Shown here: one piece after another, positions 10,036-17,864 of the stretch
How the letters are laid out: the number at the start of each line of letters is the position of its first letter
Numbering within the stretch: position 1 is the stretch's first letter
From: Rhizobium sp. 32-5/1
GTDB taxonomy: Bacteria > Pseudomonadota > Alphaproteobacteria > Rhizobiales > Rhizobiaceae
Reading direction: 5' to 3'
Length of the DNA: 64,000 nucleotides
NCBI RefSeq assembly: GCF_029537235.1
Contig: NZ_CP120639.1
Location: 744,001 to 808,000 of the forward strand
Position numbers and translations under genes: made by a program
Notes under the pieces: model-generated
The model's database searches: none
The model's input: only the letters and a program-made list of their open reading frames with translations
What the model was told of the DNA's origin: nothing

Positions 10036-10458
10036 TCAGTCCACCCATGGGTCAATGATGTCTATTCCAAAACCTGCGAAATCCTTGGTGTTGCGCGTCG
10101 CAAGGGTCAATTGGTGAGCGACGGCGGTAGCTGCAATCAAGCCGTCCATGGAGGCGAGCCCGCGACCACTTCGCTTGGCAAGAGCCATGAGATCACCCCA
10201 AGCCAAGGCGACAGGCGCTTCCACCCGAATAATCCGGTTTTCGAAGCGTTGAGGCAGATCATACATAAGCCATTCGTCCAGGGCGTCGCGCTTTCGCCCA
10301 GCATCCATCAGCGCGACACCGCGGCGAATTTCAGCAATCGATATGATGCTGATGAATGTCCGGTCTTCGTCCAGGCAGTGGAGCCACTTCAGGACGCTTT
10401 CAACGGGGCGAGGCTTCGTAACTTCCGACAGAACGTTCGTATCGAGGAGTAGTCTCAT
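10036..10458 (-). CDS. PIN-domain ribonuclease toxin, VapC family
   Basis: A 140-residue VapC/FitB-type toxin, expected to cut RNA with a Mg-dependent PIN active site. The conserved acidic residues are visible in LLLDTNVLSE (first Asp), SIAEIRRG (Glu), GLASMDGLIAATA (Asp) and LATRNTKDFAGFGI (Asn/Asp). Length and motif spacing are normal for the family. The ATG at 10458 overlaps the stop of the upstream antitoxin gene as ATGA, so the two are translationally coupled. It would be silenced by that antitoxin. The neighbouring type suggests a plasmid-stabilising post-segregational killing module. Confidence 0.93.
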   Translation of the reverse strand: MRLLLDTNVLSEVTKPRPVESVLKWLHCLDEDRTFISIISIAEIRRGVALMDAGRKRDALDEWLMYDLPQRFENRIIRVEAPVALAWGDLMALAKRSGRGLASMDGLIAATAVAHQLTLATRNTKDFAGFGIDIIDPWVD

Positions 10459-10721
10459 AGTGACAAGTCGCGCGGCTCGTCGTGTTGTCGCTCAATATCC
10501 AGATCGGCGCCACGCAGCGGCGATGCCAACAAGAACTCCGCCAGCGATCCGCGGCGCGCAATCTTCTTCTGCCACTCTTCAGCAGAAACAACCACCACGC
10601 TTGGCTTTCCATTGCGAGTAATCGTCTGAGGCGACACCTGCGCTCGCTCCATGACTTCCGATAGCTTCGCCTTCGCTCCGGCGACCGTCCAGCTCATATC
10701 TTCGTGTGTTGATGCTTGCAT
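10455..10721 (-). CDS. Phd/YefM-family antitoxin
   Basis: About 88 residues from the ATG at 10721 (MQASTHEDMSWTVAGAKAKL). WTVAGAKAKLSEVMERAQVSPQ is the usual Phd/YefM N-terminal DNA-binding fold, followed by TITRNGKPSVVVVSAEEW. The C-terminal part, after AEFLLASPLRG, would wrap the toxin. The frame is open further upstream to 10781, but the ATG at 10721 matches the family start and leaves the operator outside the gene. It overlaps the PIN toxin by 4 nt. Such antitoxins repress their own operon, and a tandem repeat sits 22 bp upstream of the start. Confidence 0.9.
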   Translation of the reverse strand: MQASTHEDMSWTVAGAKAKLSEVMERAQVSPQTITRNGKPSVVVVSAEEWQKKIARRGSLAEFLLASPLRGADLDIERQHDEPRDLSL

Positions 10722-10742
10722 CGTCTCACCTATAACCAGAAT

Positions 10743-10760
10743 GACTATAGTGACTATAGT
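10743..10760. promoter_or_regulatory. Tandem ACTATAGT operator-like repeat
   Basis: GACTATAGT occurs twice in direct tandem, and each unit contains the 8-bp palindrome ACTATAGT. It lies 22 bp upstream of the antitoxin start, overlapping the expected promoter of the toxin-antitoxin operon. That is the normal place for antitoxin autorepression. Confidence 0.6.
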
Positions 10761-10799
10761 GCGCGAGACGTGTCTCTGCAAGCGCGTGGTTGGAAGATG

Positions 10800-11050
10800 T
10801 AAGGGAGGGAGAAGTCAAAGCCCCGTATGCGACCATCCATCACTTCGGGAAACTGTCCGGCATCCTCCACATGCTCCGGCCGGATGCCGTGAATAGCGAT
10901 GGTAAAGGAGGAGAAGCGCATGTCCTTGGGACGAATGAGGCGCTCTTCAATGCGAACAACCCGATTGTCTTCAATCCATGCCAAGCCGACAGAGCAGGCA
11001 CTACCTCGCTGTTCATTGGCGGTTTCAAAGTCGATCGCGATGGTTTTCAA
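10800..11050 (-). pseudogene. 3'-5' exonuclease (DnaQ-like), C-terminally truncated
   Basis: The frame starts MKTIAIDFETAN, the ExoI motif of DEDD exonucleases with catalytic Asp and Glu, and continues with ACSVGLAWIED and IAIHGIRPEHVEDAGQFPEVM. Conserved sequence ends near residue 75. The remaining 20 or so residues run across the promoter of the toxin-antitoxin pair and look unrelated. Motifs II and III are missing, so the product would be inactive. A recombination event probably joined the exonuclease start to the toxin-antitoxin cassette. Confidence 0.7.
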
Positions 11051-11148
11051 GATGAGATCCGAGCAGCTTTTGCCCAGCTTCTACCGTCGGGCATCTGATT
11101 CTGCAAAAGTGAGAGGCGGCCATTCGAACTGGCTGCACAAGGTTTCAT

Positions 11149-12258
11149 CTAGCCACACGGCTTGAACTCGACAGTCTGACTTGCCGCGCCGCTCACGTCT
11201 TTACTCCACTGTGACACTTTGAGACCGTTTGCCGTTCGGGTAAACATATAGTTTTCAAAGGAAAACTCGCCCACAGCATCGCAAAATGCCGACACAACCG
11301 ATATATCCTCCTGTGTGACTGCAGTCTCGACATCACAGCTGATCTCGTATCCGGAGAAGGAAATCGCGCCCGTCTCTGGGACGTCGAACCGGTATGCAGC
11401 CTCCTCGCATGAAAGCTCTGCCCCTTCAGTTTTGTCGCCAAAGCTGGAACGAGACTCAAGGTCTTTAAAAAAGGCAATCGTCTCTGGGCGGAACGTGCCG
11501 CCTGTAGTGTATCCCCACCGCCCAAAGCGATCGAGAACCATTTCGGATAGCGTCTTGAACATCTTCTCCGGTGAGCACTCTGGCGAGCGGCATTTATCGT
11601 AACCGTCTGCCGGCTTGCCCGAGAGTTTCGAGGCCATGGAATTTCGAAACGCCGGGAACAGATTAAGCTGGCTTGCAGACGCCAGTATTCCGGCTATGGC
11701 CGCTTGTTGGGCGCTATCGTCAGCGACGGCCATATACTTCTTGTAATTTTCGACGAAGCGTGGTCGCAAAAACGACCGGAATTTTGGTTGAGAAGTGACG
11801 TCGTCAAATTTGTCGCCTTGATACGACAGCGTCAGGATCTGATGAGGCGGTAGCGATATTGCGTACGGGCCGAAGGCGTTGAGGTGTCGCTGATCCACAG
11901 CGTAAAGCTCGAACACACCATCCCCATCGATATCCTGAGGAGATGGACCACCGCCATCAAATGTGCCGATTTTGATTTGCTCCGAAGATCCTCCGTAACT
12001 CACAATCGCCACCGCGCTTGTGCAGCAGTGCGCTCCGCCCGAGAACGCGGAGAAATAAATGGATGGTACTTGAGCCTCTTGAAACGGAAACACACCAAGT
12101 TCACCGGACGTTCCTTCGAGTTCAACAGTGATCGAGTTCCCTTGTGGGTTCCTTGCCTCCAGAAAAGTTGTTGAAGTACCGTCCCTGTTATCCTGGCCTT
12201 TCAGAGCCGCCGTCCATCCTTGTGCAACGAAGGGCTTTCCATAATCGTCTTTTTCCAC
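11149..12258 (-). CDS. C-terminal part of a secreted protein of unknown function
   Basis: A long frame (about 369 residues) that appears to continue the protein begun at 12779. It contains GGAHCCTSAVAIV, FDGGGPSPQDIDGDGVFELYAVD, which resembles a calcium-binding FG-GAP/EF-like loop, and several cysteines, consistent with export. The only start is a GTG inside the preceding gene without its own ribosome binding site. The two frames meet at a run of five A on the coding strand near 12255, so loss of one base from a single gene of about 560 codons is likely. I do not recognise the family. Confidence 0.55.
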   Translation of the reverse strand: MEKDDYGKPFVAQGWTAALKGQDNRDGTSTTFLEARNPQGNSITVELEGTSGELGVFPFQEAQVPSIYFSAFSGGAHCCTSAVAIVSYGGSSEQIKIGTFDGGGPSPQDIDGDGVFELYAVDQRHLNAFGPYAISLPPHQILTLSYQGDKFDDVTSQPKFRSFLRPRFVENYKKYMAVADDSAQQAAIAGILASASQLNLFPAFRNSMASKLSGKPADGYDKCRSPECSPEKMFKTLSEMVLDRFGRWGYTTGGTFRPETIAFFKDLESRSSFGDKTEGAELSCEEAAYRFDVPETGAISFSGYEISCDVETAVTQEDISVVSAFCDAVGEFSFENYMFTRTANGLKVSQWSKDVSGAASQTVEFKPCG

Positions 12259-12779
12259 TCCAGCACATCGTTCAACGGGAGATCAACCGGTTGGGGCGGC
12301 GTGAATTTCCCGTTTTTTGCTGCCACTACGCATTCCTCGATGGTTTCAAGCGTCTTAGCCGACCCGGCAAGGGAGTAAGGACCGAGCTTTACCGTCTCAA
12401 TCTCGAGACTTATTTCTGAGGCTGCCTTCAACGCAGAGAGGAATTCGCCCGCGGCGCCCGCAAGGCTCACACCGGAGTGGTCCTGGAGGCCCTGCATGGT
12501 GCCTGACCAGCTTTTACCGTCTGTGTAAATTGTAAATGGGTACGCTTTCCCTGCGCCGACCCAGGCAAGATCTGGACTTCTGAAGACTAGATCCAGCCGA
12601 CCATCAAGCGAGCCCATAAAAACGAGACCGCCGTCAGTGCGCGGTGTTGCAACGCAGACTTTGTCGTCGGTATTATACCTGATCACCCATCCAGCGTTTT
12701 CCGACACGGGGATGGTCGCCATCGCCGCTGTCGGAAAAATAGTGAGCATCGAGGGGAGGAGCATCCACGAGATTTTCAT
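12201..12779 (-). CDS. N-terminal part of a secreted protein of unknown function
   Basis: The 192-residue frame starts with a clear signal peptide (MKISWMLLPSMLTIFPTAAMA, cleavage after AMA). It continues with GWVIRYNTDDKVCVATPRTDGGLVFMGSLDGRLDLVF, a single-domain fold seen in small exported proteins. It ends in a different frame from the long downstream frame at 12258-11149 with which it overlaps by 58 nt. Reading across a run of five A near 12255 would join LPLNDVLEW to DDYGKPFVAQGW. The protein is probably periplasmic. Function unknown. Confidence 0.6.
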   Translation of the reverse strand: MKISWMLLPSMLTIFPTAAMATIPVSENAGWVIRYNTDDKVCVATPRTDGGLVFMGSLDGRLDLVFRSPDLAWVGAGKAYPFTIYTDGKSWSGTMQGLQDHSGVSLAGAAGEFLSALKAASEISLEIETVKLGPYSLAGSAKTLETIEECVVAAKNGKFTPPQPVDLPLNDVLEWKKTIMESPSLHKDGRRL

Positions 12780-12881
12780 TTTTTAAACTCGAAATTGAAT
12801 TTTCAGCCCAATTTGGGCTCACCGCTACACTGCAGGTTCAATAAAGCGCGGGTAGGCCAGCGTTGCGGCAATTCATCCTGC

Positions 12882-13001
12882 TTAGCTCACCAAAACAAGG
12901 ACGACCGGCGCGCTCAGGCACCCAATCAACAACATGAGACCTGTGGCAATGCGGATAGTCTTAAACAGGCGTGTCCTGTTTCCATCCCAATCGTAGCTCA
13001 T
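12882..13001 (-). CDS. Small single-pass membrane protein, 39 aa
   Basis: This short gene has an ideal ribosome binding site, AGGAGG at 13009-13014, seven bases before the ATG at 13001. The product begins MSYDWDGNRTRLFKTIRIAT and has one hydrophobic segment, GLMLLIGCLSAPVVLVLVS, at its C-terminus with positive residues before it. That is typical of a small inner-membrane protein with the N-terminus in the cytoplasm. I know no family for it. A second gene of the same style lies 236 bp upstream on the same strand. Confidence 0.55.
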   Translation of the reverse strand: MSYDWDGNRTRLFKTIRIATGLMLLIGCLSAPVVLVLVS

Positions 13002-13236
13002 AGGAATTCCTCCTACCCGATTGAAACAGGGGAGAGGGGGCGGATCAAGCCGGATTGTGATGGCGCGCGATCATCCGGTAGAGGTGTTGCGCTGGGGTCA
13101 CGATGAGGGAGTGCCACTTCCGTTACGACCCTTGCCCGGTGACAGTTCTATCCGGATCAAAGGCGAGTGTGCTGACGGTTGCATCTTATCGGCAGCCACC
13201 CGACGTGGCCATGTAGGTGCTCGAGAACCCATCGAT

Positions 13237-13344
13237 TCAGACAAGCGATAGTGCAGCAGCCTGGGCGATCGAAATGAGCCAGATGACAACAGCGGCAATC
13301 GCGATCATCCGTTCGGGGCTCTTGAGAAATGAGAGGAATTCCAT
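13237..13344 (-). CDS. Small single-pass membrane protein, 35 aa
   Basis: The ATG at 13344 follows AAGGAG at about 11 bases. The product starts MEFLSFLKSPERMIAIAAVV and continues as a hydrophobic helix to the end (VIWLISIAQAAALSLV). It resembles the other small membrane protein at 12882-13001 in design, with a charged start and hydrophobic tail, though not in sequence. No family recognised. It lies just downstream of the recombinase gene and could be part of that mobile unit. Confidence 0.5.
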   Translation of the reverse strand: MEFLSFLKSPERMIAIAAVVIWLISIAQAAALSLV

Positions 13345-13436
13345 GCGGCTGCTCCTTGATAACATGGAGCGTCATTAGTCGAGATTTGGATAGCGCTGCG
13401 TTCCCGCGGGAACATAAAAAGATTGGAGGGTGGCCG

Positions 13437-14576
13437 TTACAGGAGACGCGCTGCCTTTCCACTGCGCCTTGTCGCGCTGTTGTAATAGCTTGACGCTTGC
13501 TGCACCGATCGATGTCGCGACTGCTCCATGGCCTCAGGTAGCGGGACCCCGCGATTGGCAGCCTCGGTCAGATAGCCGGACCGCAACCCATGCGCCGAAA
13601 ACTCCCCAGGCTCCAGCCCTGCCAGCGCCGCCCGCTGCTTGACGATCTGGTTGACTGCACTCGGCTCCAGTGCCCGCTTCGAAACGTTGCCCCAACGATC
13701 GATCTTCCGAAAAATGCTCCCGCTCTCAACTCTGGCAGCGGTCATCCAGGCATTCAGCGCATCCACCGGCCGGCCGCTCAGATAAACGACCTCATCGTGC
13801 TCGGTCCCTGACGTTTTGGTGCGACCCAGATGGATGGCGAGAGAGGGAGGGGAGGACCACCCTCGACGGCGATTGGCGGCTCGACCGAGAGCTGCTCCCT
13901 TCTCAAATCGGCAATCTCACTACGGCGGCGACCGCCCGAGGCAAAAGCCACCATCAGAATTGCCCGGTCACGGATATCGCGTAGGCTGTCCGTGCTGCAG
14001 GTGACAAGCATTTTGGCAAGGATGTCGCCGGTGACTGCCTTGGCGCTCTTGCGTTTTCTTGGCCGCGGCGTCGCCCGCACGGCAAGACGTATCGCGGATT
14101 TCAGGGAAAGGGAGGAGAAGACGCCCGTCAGCCCACGCCATTTCGTCAGCGTCGACCAGCTGGCAAGCCGCCGGCGCACCGTATCGGGCGCATGCGGCCC
14201 GGAGGATCGAAGGAACCGCTGCTCGCGCAGGCTCTGCTCAACCGTATCAGGCATCCCGTGGTGAGGATCGATGTCGCGTTGTTCGGGCTGCCAGAGATGG
14301 TGGGCCACGAATTTCAGAGCTAAGGCCTCGGGCGCCGGCCAGGGAGGGAGGCGCCGGTCGCCGCCAGCGACCAGGCCTGCAAATAGGCGAGGTCAGAGGT
14401 GAGCGCGCGCAGGGTGTTTTCCCCATGCCCTCGTTGACCAGATGGCGCAGTGTTTCGATGTCCTGGTCGGTCAGCAGTTCTGCCAGTTCGTCGCGGCGGT
14501 CAATCGGCAGGACGGCGGCGATCGTGTCCAACGTCTCGATGCGTTTTTCGATTGAGCGCGACGAAGAGTTGCTCAT
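13437..14576 (-). pseudogene. Tyrosine recombinase/integrase, three frame breaks
   Basis: A site-specific recombinase of the rhizobial plasmid type, about 380 residues when repaired. The N-terminal SAM-like part is MSNSSSRSIEKRIETLDTI...LLTDQDIETLRHLVNEGMG. The catalytic part shows FASGGRRRSEIADLRREQL (first Arg), LGRTKTSGTEHDEVVYLSGRPVDALNAW, FSAHGLRSGYLTEAANRG (His-x-x-Arg), HRSVQQASSYYN (His and Tyr nucleophile). Breaks occur near 14424 (short G run), 14345 (GGGAGGGAGG on the plus strand) and 13845 (GAGGGAGGGGAGG). Each is repaired by adding one base. The ATG at 14576 overlaps the preceding antitoxin stop as ATGA. Confidence 0.88.
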
Positions 14577-14821
14577 TTCGGCAGTCCGTTCTCGTTATAA
14601 AATTCATCGTGGTTGGAAGTTATTCTGTCATCGGCAGGTCTTCCCTCCGCCATCAGCGCCCAGAGCCTGTTGCTGCCCCGATCGAAATCCTCCCGCGCGG
14701 CCGTCAACACCGCAATGGGAACTCCTTCCCGGCAGATGATTACCTCATCACTGCGCTCGGCGAGAGAGATGAGTTCCTCAAGCCGTTCGGCCGCCTCGAC
14801 AGATTCCGCGAAGATCTTCAT
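14573..14821 (-). CDS. Phd-like antitoxin coupled to the recombinase
   Basis: About 82 residues from MKIFAESVEAAERLEELISL, with SDEVIICREGVPIAVLTAA, the Phd/YefM pattern of a helix pair followed by a short sheet. It lies directly after the PIN toxin gene (12-nt gap) and its stop overlaps the recombinase ATG (ATGA at 14573-14576). The cassette therefore has an antitoxin on each side of a toxin. It could be a second antitoxin, or a regulator specialised for the recombinase. A decayed homologue lies at about 8420-8645. An earlier in-frame ATG at 14830 is possible. Confidence 0.75.
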   Translation of the reverse strand: MKIFAESVEAAERLEELISLAERSDEVIICREGVPIAVLTAAREDFDRGSNRLWALMAEGRPADDRITSNHDEFYNENGLPK

Positions 14822-14833
14822 CAGTCCCATCCC

Positions 14834-15211
14834 TTACCAGACCCGCTCATGCAAAATCGCATCGAACGCCTGATCCGCCGAAACGAAAGTGCAGTGCTCC
14901 AGCCGCGCCTGTGCGGCAAGAATCCGGTCCCATGGATCGCGATGGTCCCAGTCAAAAGACGCTGCGAGCTCGGCATGCAGATCGGTGATGGCCAGGATCT
15001 GTAGGCCGCTTTCCGTAACGGCTGCCCGTAGTTCCTGTGGCTTGAGGTCGAGCTTGTTCAATCGCATTTTGTTGTCCAGCTCATAGAACGTGACCGCACT
15101 GACGATGATGGCGTTTGCCTTGTCCTCGATGAGCGTTCGTGCCTTCGTGGACAGGCGATCGCTGCCGATGGTCCACCAGTAGACGGCGTGGCTATCGAGC
15201 AAAACTTTCAT
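14834..15211 (-). CDS. PIN-domain toxin
   Basis: A 125-residue PIN ribonuclease. Key residues are in MKVLLDSHAVYWW (first Asp), SAVTFYELDNKMRLNKL (Glu), FDWDHRDPWDRILAAQAR (Asp) and TFVSADQAFDAI (Asp). The DHRDPWDRILAAQA motif is typical of the VapC-like group paired with Phd-type antitoxins. The start at 15211 overlaps the upstream antitoxin stop as ATGA. The longer frame to 15247 would overlap that gene more and lacks support. It is likely neutralised by the protein from 15208-15501. Confidence 0.92.
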   Translation of the reverse strand: MKVLLDSHAVYWWTIGSDRLSTKARTLIEDKANAIIVSAVTFYELDNKMRLNKLDLKPQELRAAVTESGLQILAITDLHAELAASFDWDHRDPWDRILAAQARLEHCTFVSADQAFDAILHERVW

Positions 15212-15501
15212 TGCGTGCTTTCCTGATCGTTGGATTTGCCTTGCCATACGCCGGTCTCGTCGTTCCAGTCGCCGGCGTCGATGGCGGCCTGCTCGGCATC
15301 GCTGGTATCAAACAGGTCGTCGGGCAGGCCACGGCGACGAAGCAGACCAAAGGGACGTTTTCCGCCGTCAGCCGCTGGACCGATGCGGGCATAAACTTCG
15401 TTACCGCGCATAATGACGATCTCTTCGCCCTGGTTGGCGCGTTCAAGGACTTCCGCAAAATTCTTGCGGGCTTCACTGATCTTATAGCTGGTCTGGGGCA
15501 T
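15208..15501 (-). CDS. Phd/YefM-family antitoxin of the PIN toxin
   Basis: A 97-residue antitoxin starting MPQTSYKISEARKNFAEVLERANQGEEIVIMRGNE, a clear prevent-host-death fold (helix 1 with SEARKNFAEVLERA, then the EEIVI strand). The acidic C-terminal half (DDLFDTSDAEQAAIDAGDW) probably wraps the toxin. The upstream part of the frame to 15540 lacks a ribosome site and is not part of the family. It is the first gene of a four-gene minus-strand series: antitoxin, toxin, antitoxin-like, recombinase. A CGTAC-N9-GTACG repeat upstream is the likely operator. Confidence 0.88.
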   Translation of the reverse strand: MPQTSYKISEARKNFAEVLERANQGEEIVIMRGNEVYARIGPAADGGKRPFGLLRRRGLPDDLFDTSDAEQAAIDAGDWNDETGVWQGKSNDQESTQ

Positions 15502-15552
15502 CGGGATCTCCGAGATTTGCTCTGAAGACAACAATAACACCTCCCCGCCATG

Positions 15553-15571
15553 CGTACAAACTGTTCGTACG
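15553..15571. promoter_or_regulatory. CGTAC-N9-GTACG inverted repeat in the divergent promoter region
   Basis: CGTAC (15553-15557) and GTACG (15567-15571) form an inverted repeat in the 179-bp space between the antitoxin gene (minus) and the DUF1612 gene (plus). Site spacing of about one helical turn suits a dimeric antitoxin. It could control both directions. Confidence 0.45.
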
Positions 15572-15680
15572 TGTCACCTCTGATAAGGGATACTTATCGA
15601 TGGTTAGACATTGCTCCGGCAAAAGCGGCTGGTAATGAACTGTAAAAGGCATATAGCGTTCGTTTAGCAAATCATTTACC

Positions 15681-16827
15681 ATGATTTCAATGTCTTACGA
15701 TTTGTCCAAATTGCCCATCCAGAGCCTGCTGCGGCCGATTTCGGATGCAGGTTCAGCATTATCGCGTCTCGACGAGCGCATTGCGCGTTCGCCGGTCGGA
15801 AGCGGATGGATCGAACGATCCCATTTTGCCGATGCCTGCGCCTCGCTGTGGATCGACGGCGAACTCGTCCATCTCGAGGACCTGGTGCTGCACGACGCCG
15901 GCGCCGACATCCGCGCCCCGACCCACGAACTGACCATCGCCCGCGACGTGTTGCGCACGCGTCGGCGCATTGCCACACAGCCGCCCGGGTGGGCGCTAAG
16001 CCCCGACGGTCTGCGCAGCCTCCGCGGGCACGACTTTGTCGCCGGCGCGACGGCAGCATCACATGGCGCCCAAGGCATCGTTGTGGTCGACGCCGGCGAG
16101 TTGGACGGCAGCGCGAACGGAGGAGGGAGGACGGCGATGATGGCGCCGGCCCGCTCGACGCCGAGTTTGCCGCCATCGATGCGGTGCTGGCCCGATCAGA
16201 GGCCGCGATCGAAAACGCAAAGTCGCCGAACCGCGTCGGTTCCCGGGAAAAGGATCCGCTGGTCTACGATCTCGATTGGGACGAGGACGAGCGGCTCGGT
16301 GAATGGCGGGCGGTCCTGCGCGATCTTGATGGTTTACCGCCCGTCCTGCAGGCGATCCTCGCCCTCGAAGCCTGGAATTCTTTGGAGGTTCTGCAGCATG
16401 CCCCTTGGCTCGGCCGGCTGCTGGCAGCCTCATTGGTGCGTCAGGCCGGCGTGACGACCGGAGCGCATCTGGCCGCGGTCAATCTCGGCCTGAAATCCAT
16501 ACCGGTCGATCGCCGCCGGCATCGCGATCGCGAAACCCGGTTGCTGGCTATTGTCGCCGGCATCACCGCCGCGGCCGAGCTTGGCCTCAAGGAGCACGAC
16601 CGGTTGACCCTTGCCCGGCAGTCGATGGAACGCCGGTTGATCGGCCAGCGCACATCGTCAAGACTGCCCGAGTTGATCGAGTTGGTGATGTCACGCCCGC
16701 TGGTTTCGGCCGGCATGATCGTCAAGGCGGTGGGCGTGACGCCGCAGGCGGCGGTCAGGATCGTCGGCGAACTCGGCTTGCGGGAGATGACGGGCAGGGG
16801 AGGTTTCGTGCGTGGGGGATGCTATGA
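15681..16827 (+). pseudogene. DUF1612 / RHE_PE00001-family protein with C-terminal HTH, two frame breaks
   Basis: A rhizobial plasmid protein of about 380 residues whose biochemical role is not known. The N-terminal domain runs MSYDLSKLPIQSLLRPISDAGSALSRLDERIARSPVG...SHFADACASLWIDGELVHLEDLVLHDAG. After a break at GGAGGAGGGAGG (about 16121-16132) the frame continues with AGPLDAEFAAIDAVLARSEAAI and YDLDWDEDERLGEW. The C-terminus has a helix-turn-helix, SAGMIVKAVGVTPQAAVRIVGELGLREMTGRG. A second break at GGGGAGG (about 16797-16803) hides the usual ending RFRAWGML. Both are repaired by one added base. It is divergent from the toxin-antitoxin/recombinase operon, which suggests shared control. Confidence 0.85.
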
Positions 16828-16967
16828 TGCAGCTTAGGACTAGATGAACGCGATACCGATCTCATGGCAATGATGCGATTACGTGAATTTACCTATCAAT
16901 TTAAAGGCCGTCTCGGGGTTAGAACACTCGGAGACATAAGGAAGCGCCGGGAGCTAGCGCGCATTTA

Positions 16968-17864
16968 TCAAGTTCCCGCCGGCACGTCACTCAAAGGAAG
17001 TCTTCGTCCGGGATATCGCAGCTGCCATGTCTCTATGACGAATAGTGCAATTGCGGAAGCCGAATGGATTGCGAGCTTTGCGATGCGGGGATCAATGCGA
17101 CGAAACCCCTTCTCTTTGCCATGAGCACCTCCGACATGGGTGCGAAGAGAGCCTATACCTTGGACCGACGTCACCAGGCCAGAAAGCACGGCCTTAACAT
17201 CATTTACTATCTCTGGGGCCACGCCTTCCTTTGTGGGGTCGAGGCCGAGCGGGTCTCGCACAGCTCGATAGAGTCCCGAGATATCCTGCTTGGTAGGAAA
17301 TTCGATGTCCAGTTCGACGAGGATCGATCTACAGACGCTTTCGACCACAGCACAAGCCGCCGTCACAGCGATTTCGGGATCAGTGGAAGCCGCTCGCAAG
17401 GCGCGATCAAGATCGCGGCTTACAGTATCGAAGTCTATGCCAGCGGCCATGGCGGATAGCTCGCCTGTGACTGCAGCAGTCTCGGCTATTGCGATGAGCC
17501 GCATCGTCCTTCCCGCACGCTCAAGCTTTAGACCATCAAAGAATAGGTGTTTGTTTAGATGCTCAACGACTGCAGCGTGGCGATCAGGCTCTTTGATGAA
17601 GTCCCGAGGATCCGCGGCACCTTCGATAATCCGCCGCAGCAAATCCTCATCGTCTATAAAGTTGGCCTCGCGGATCGCTGTCTTGGTCGCGGGTAGTCGG
17701 CTTTCGCCTGCAACCCCAAACGAGATGCCATAGTTTCTGAACCAAGCTTCAAGCCGCCAGGCCTGTCGATAAATACCGATGGACGGCTCAACCCCATTCG
17801 CTGAGCCCCCAGAAATGATCTCAGCAAGGGCATCGATGGATTGGTCGGATAAATCGATTCGCAT
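16968..17864 (-). CDS. Abortive-infection-family protein (AbiCt-like C-terminal domain)
   Basis: A 298-residue cytoplasmic protein. The C-terminal third, AVVESVCRSILVELDIEFP...QDISGLYRAVRDPLGLDP...VLSGLVTSVQGIGSLRTHVGGAHGKEKG...IDPRIAKLAIHSASAIALFVIETW, is the pattern of the abortive-infection C-terminal domain (PF14355 type). The N-terminal half (ISGGSANGVEPSIGIYRQAWRLEAWFRNYGI) is less conserved. Such proteins are thought to act in phage resistance; the mechanism is unknown. It converges on the DUF1612 gene and uses the ATG at 17864. The reading frame is intact, unlike its neighbours. Confidence 0.8.
   Translation of the reverse strand: MRIDLSDQSIDALAEIISGGSANGVEPSIGIYRQAWRLEAWFRNYGISFGVAGESRLPATKTAIREANFIDDEDLLRRIIEGAADPRDFIKEPDRHAAVVEHLNKHLFFDGLKLERAGRTMRLIAIAETAAVTGELSAMAAGIDFDTVSRDLDRALRAASTDPEIAVTAACAVVESVCRSILVELDIEFPTKQDISGLYRAVRDPLGLDPTKEGVAPEIVNDVKAVLSGLVTSVQGIGSLRTHVGGAHGKEKGFRRIDPRIAKLAIHSASAIALFVIETWQLRYPGRRLPLSDVPAGT

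Noticed and set aside
15681..16827. Programmed frameshifting as the reason for the many frame breaks
   Set aside because: Breaks occur at varied homopolymers in enzymes, regulators and permeases whose families are not known to use recoding. Only the IS3 A6G site has the expected signals.
15806..16837. A single 343-codon gene starting at 15806
   Set aside because: Its first 100 codons are Arg-rich out-of-frame reading of the DUF1612 N-terminal domain. The true start is 15681 with frame breaks downstream.
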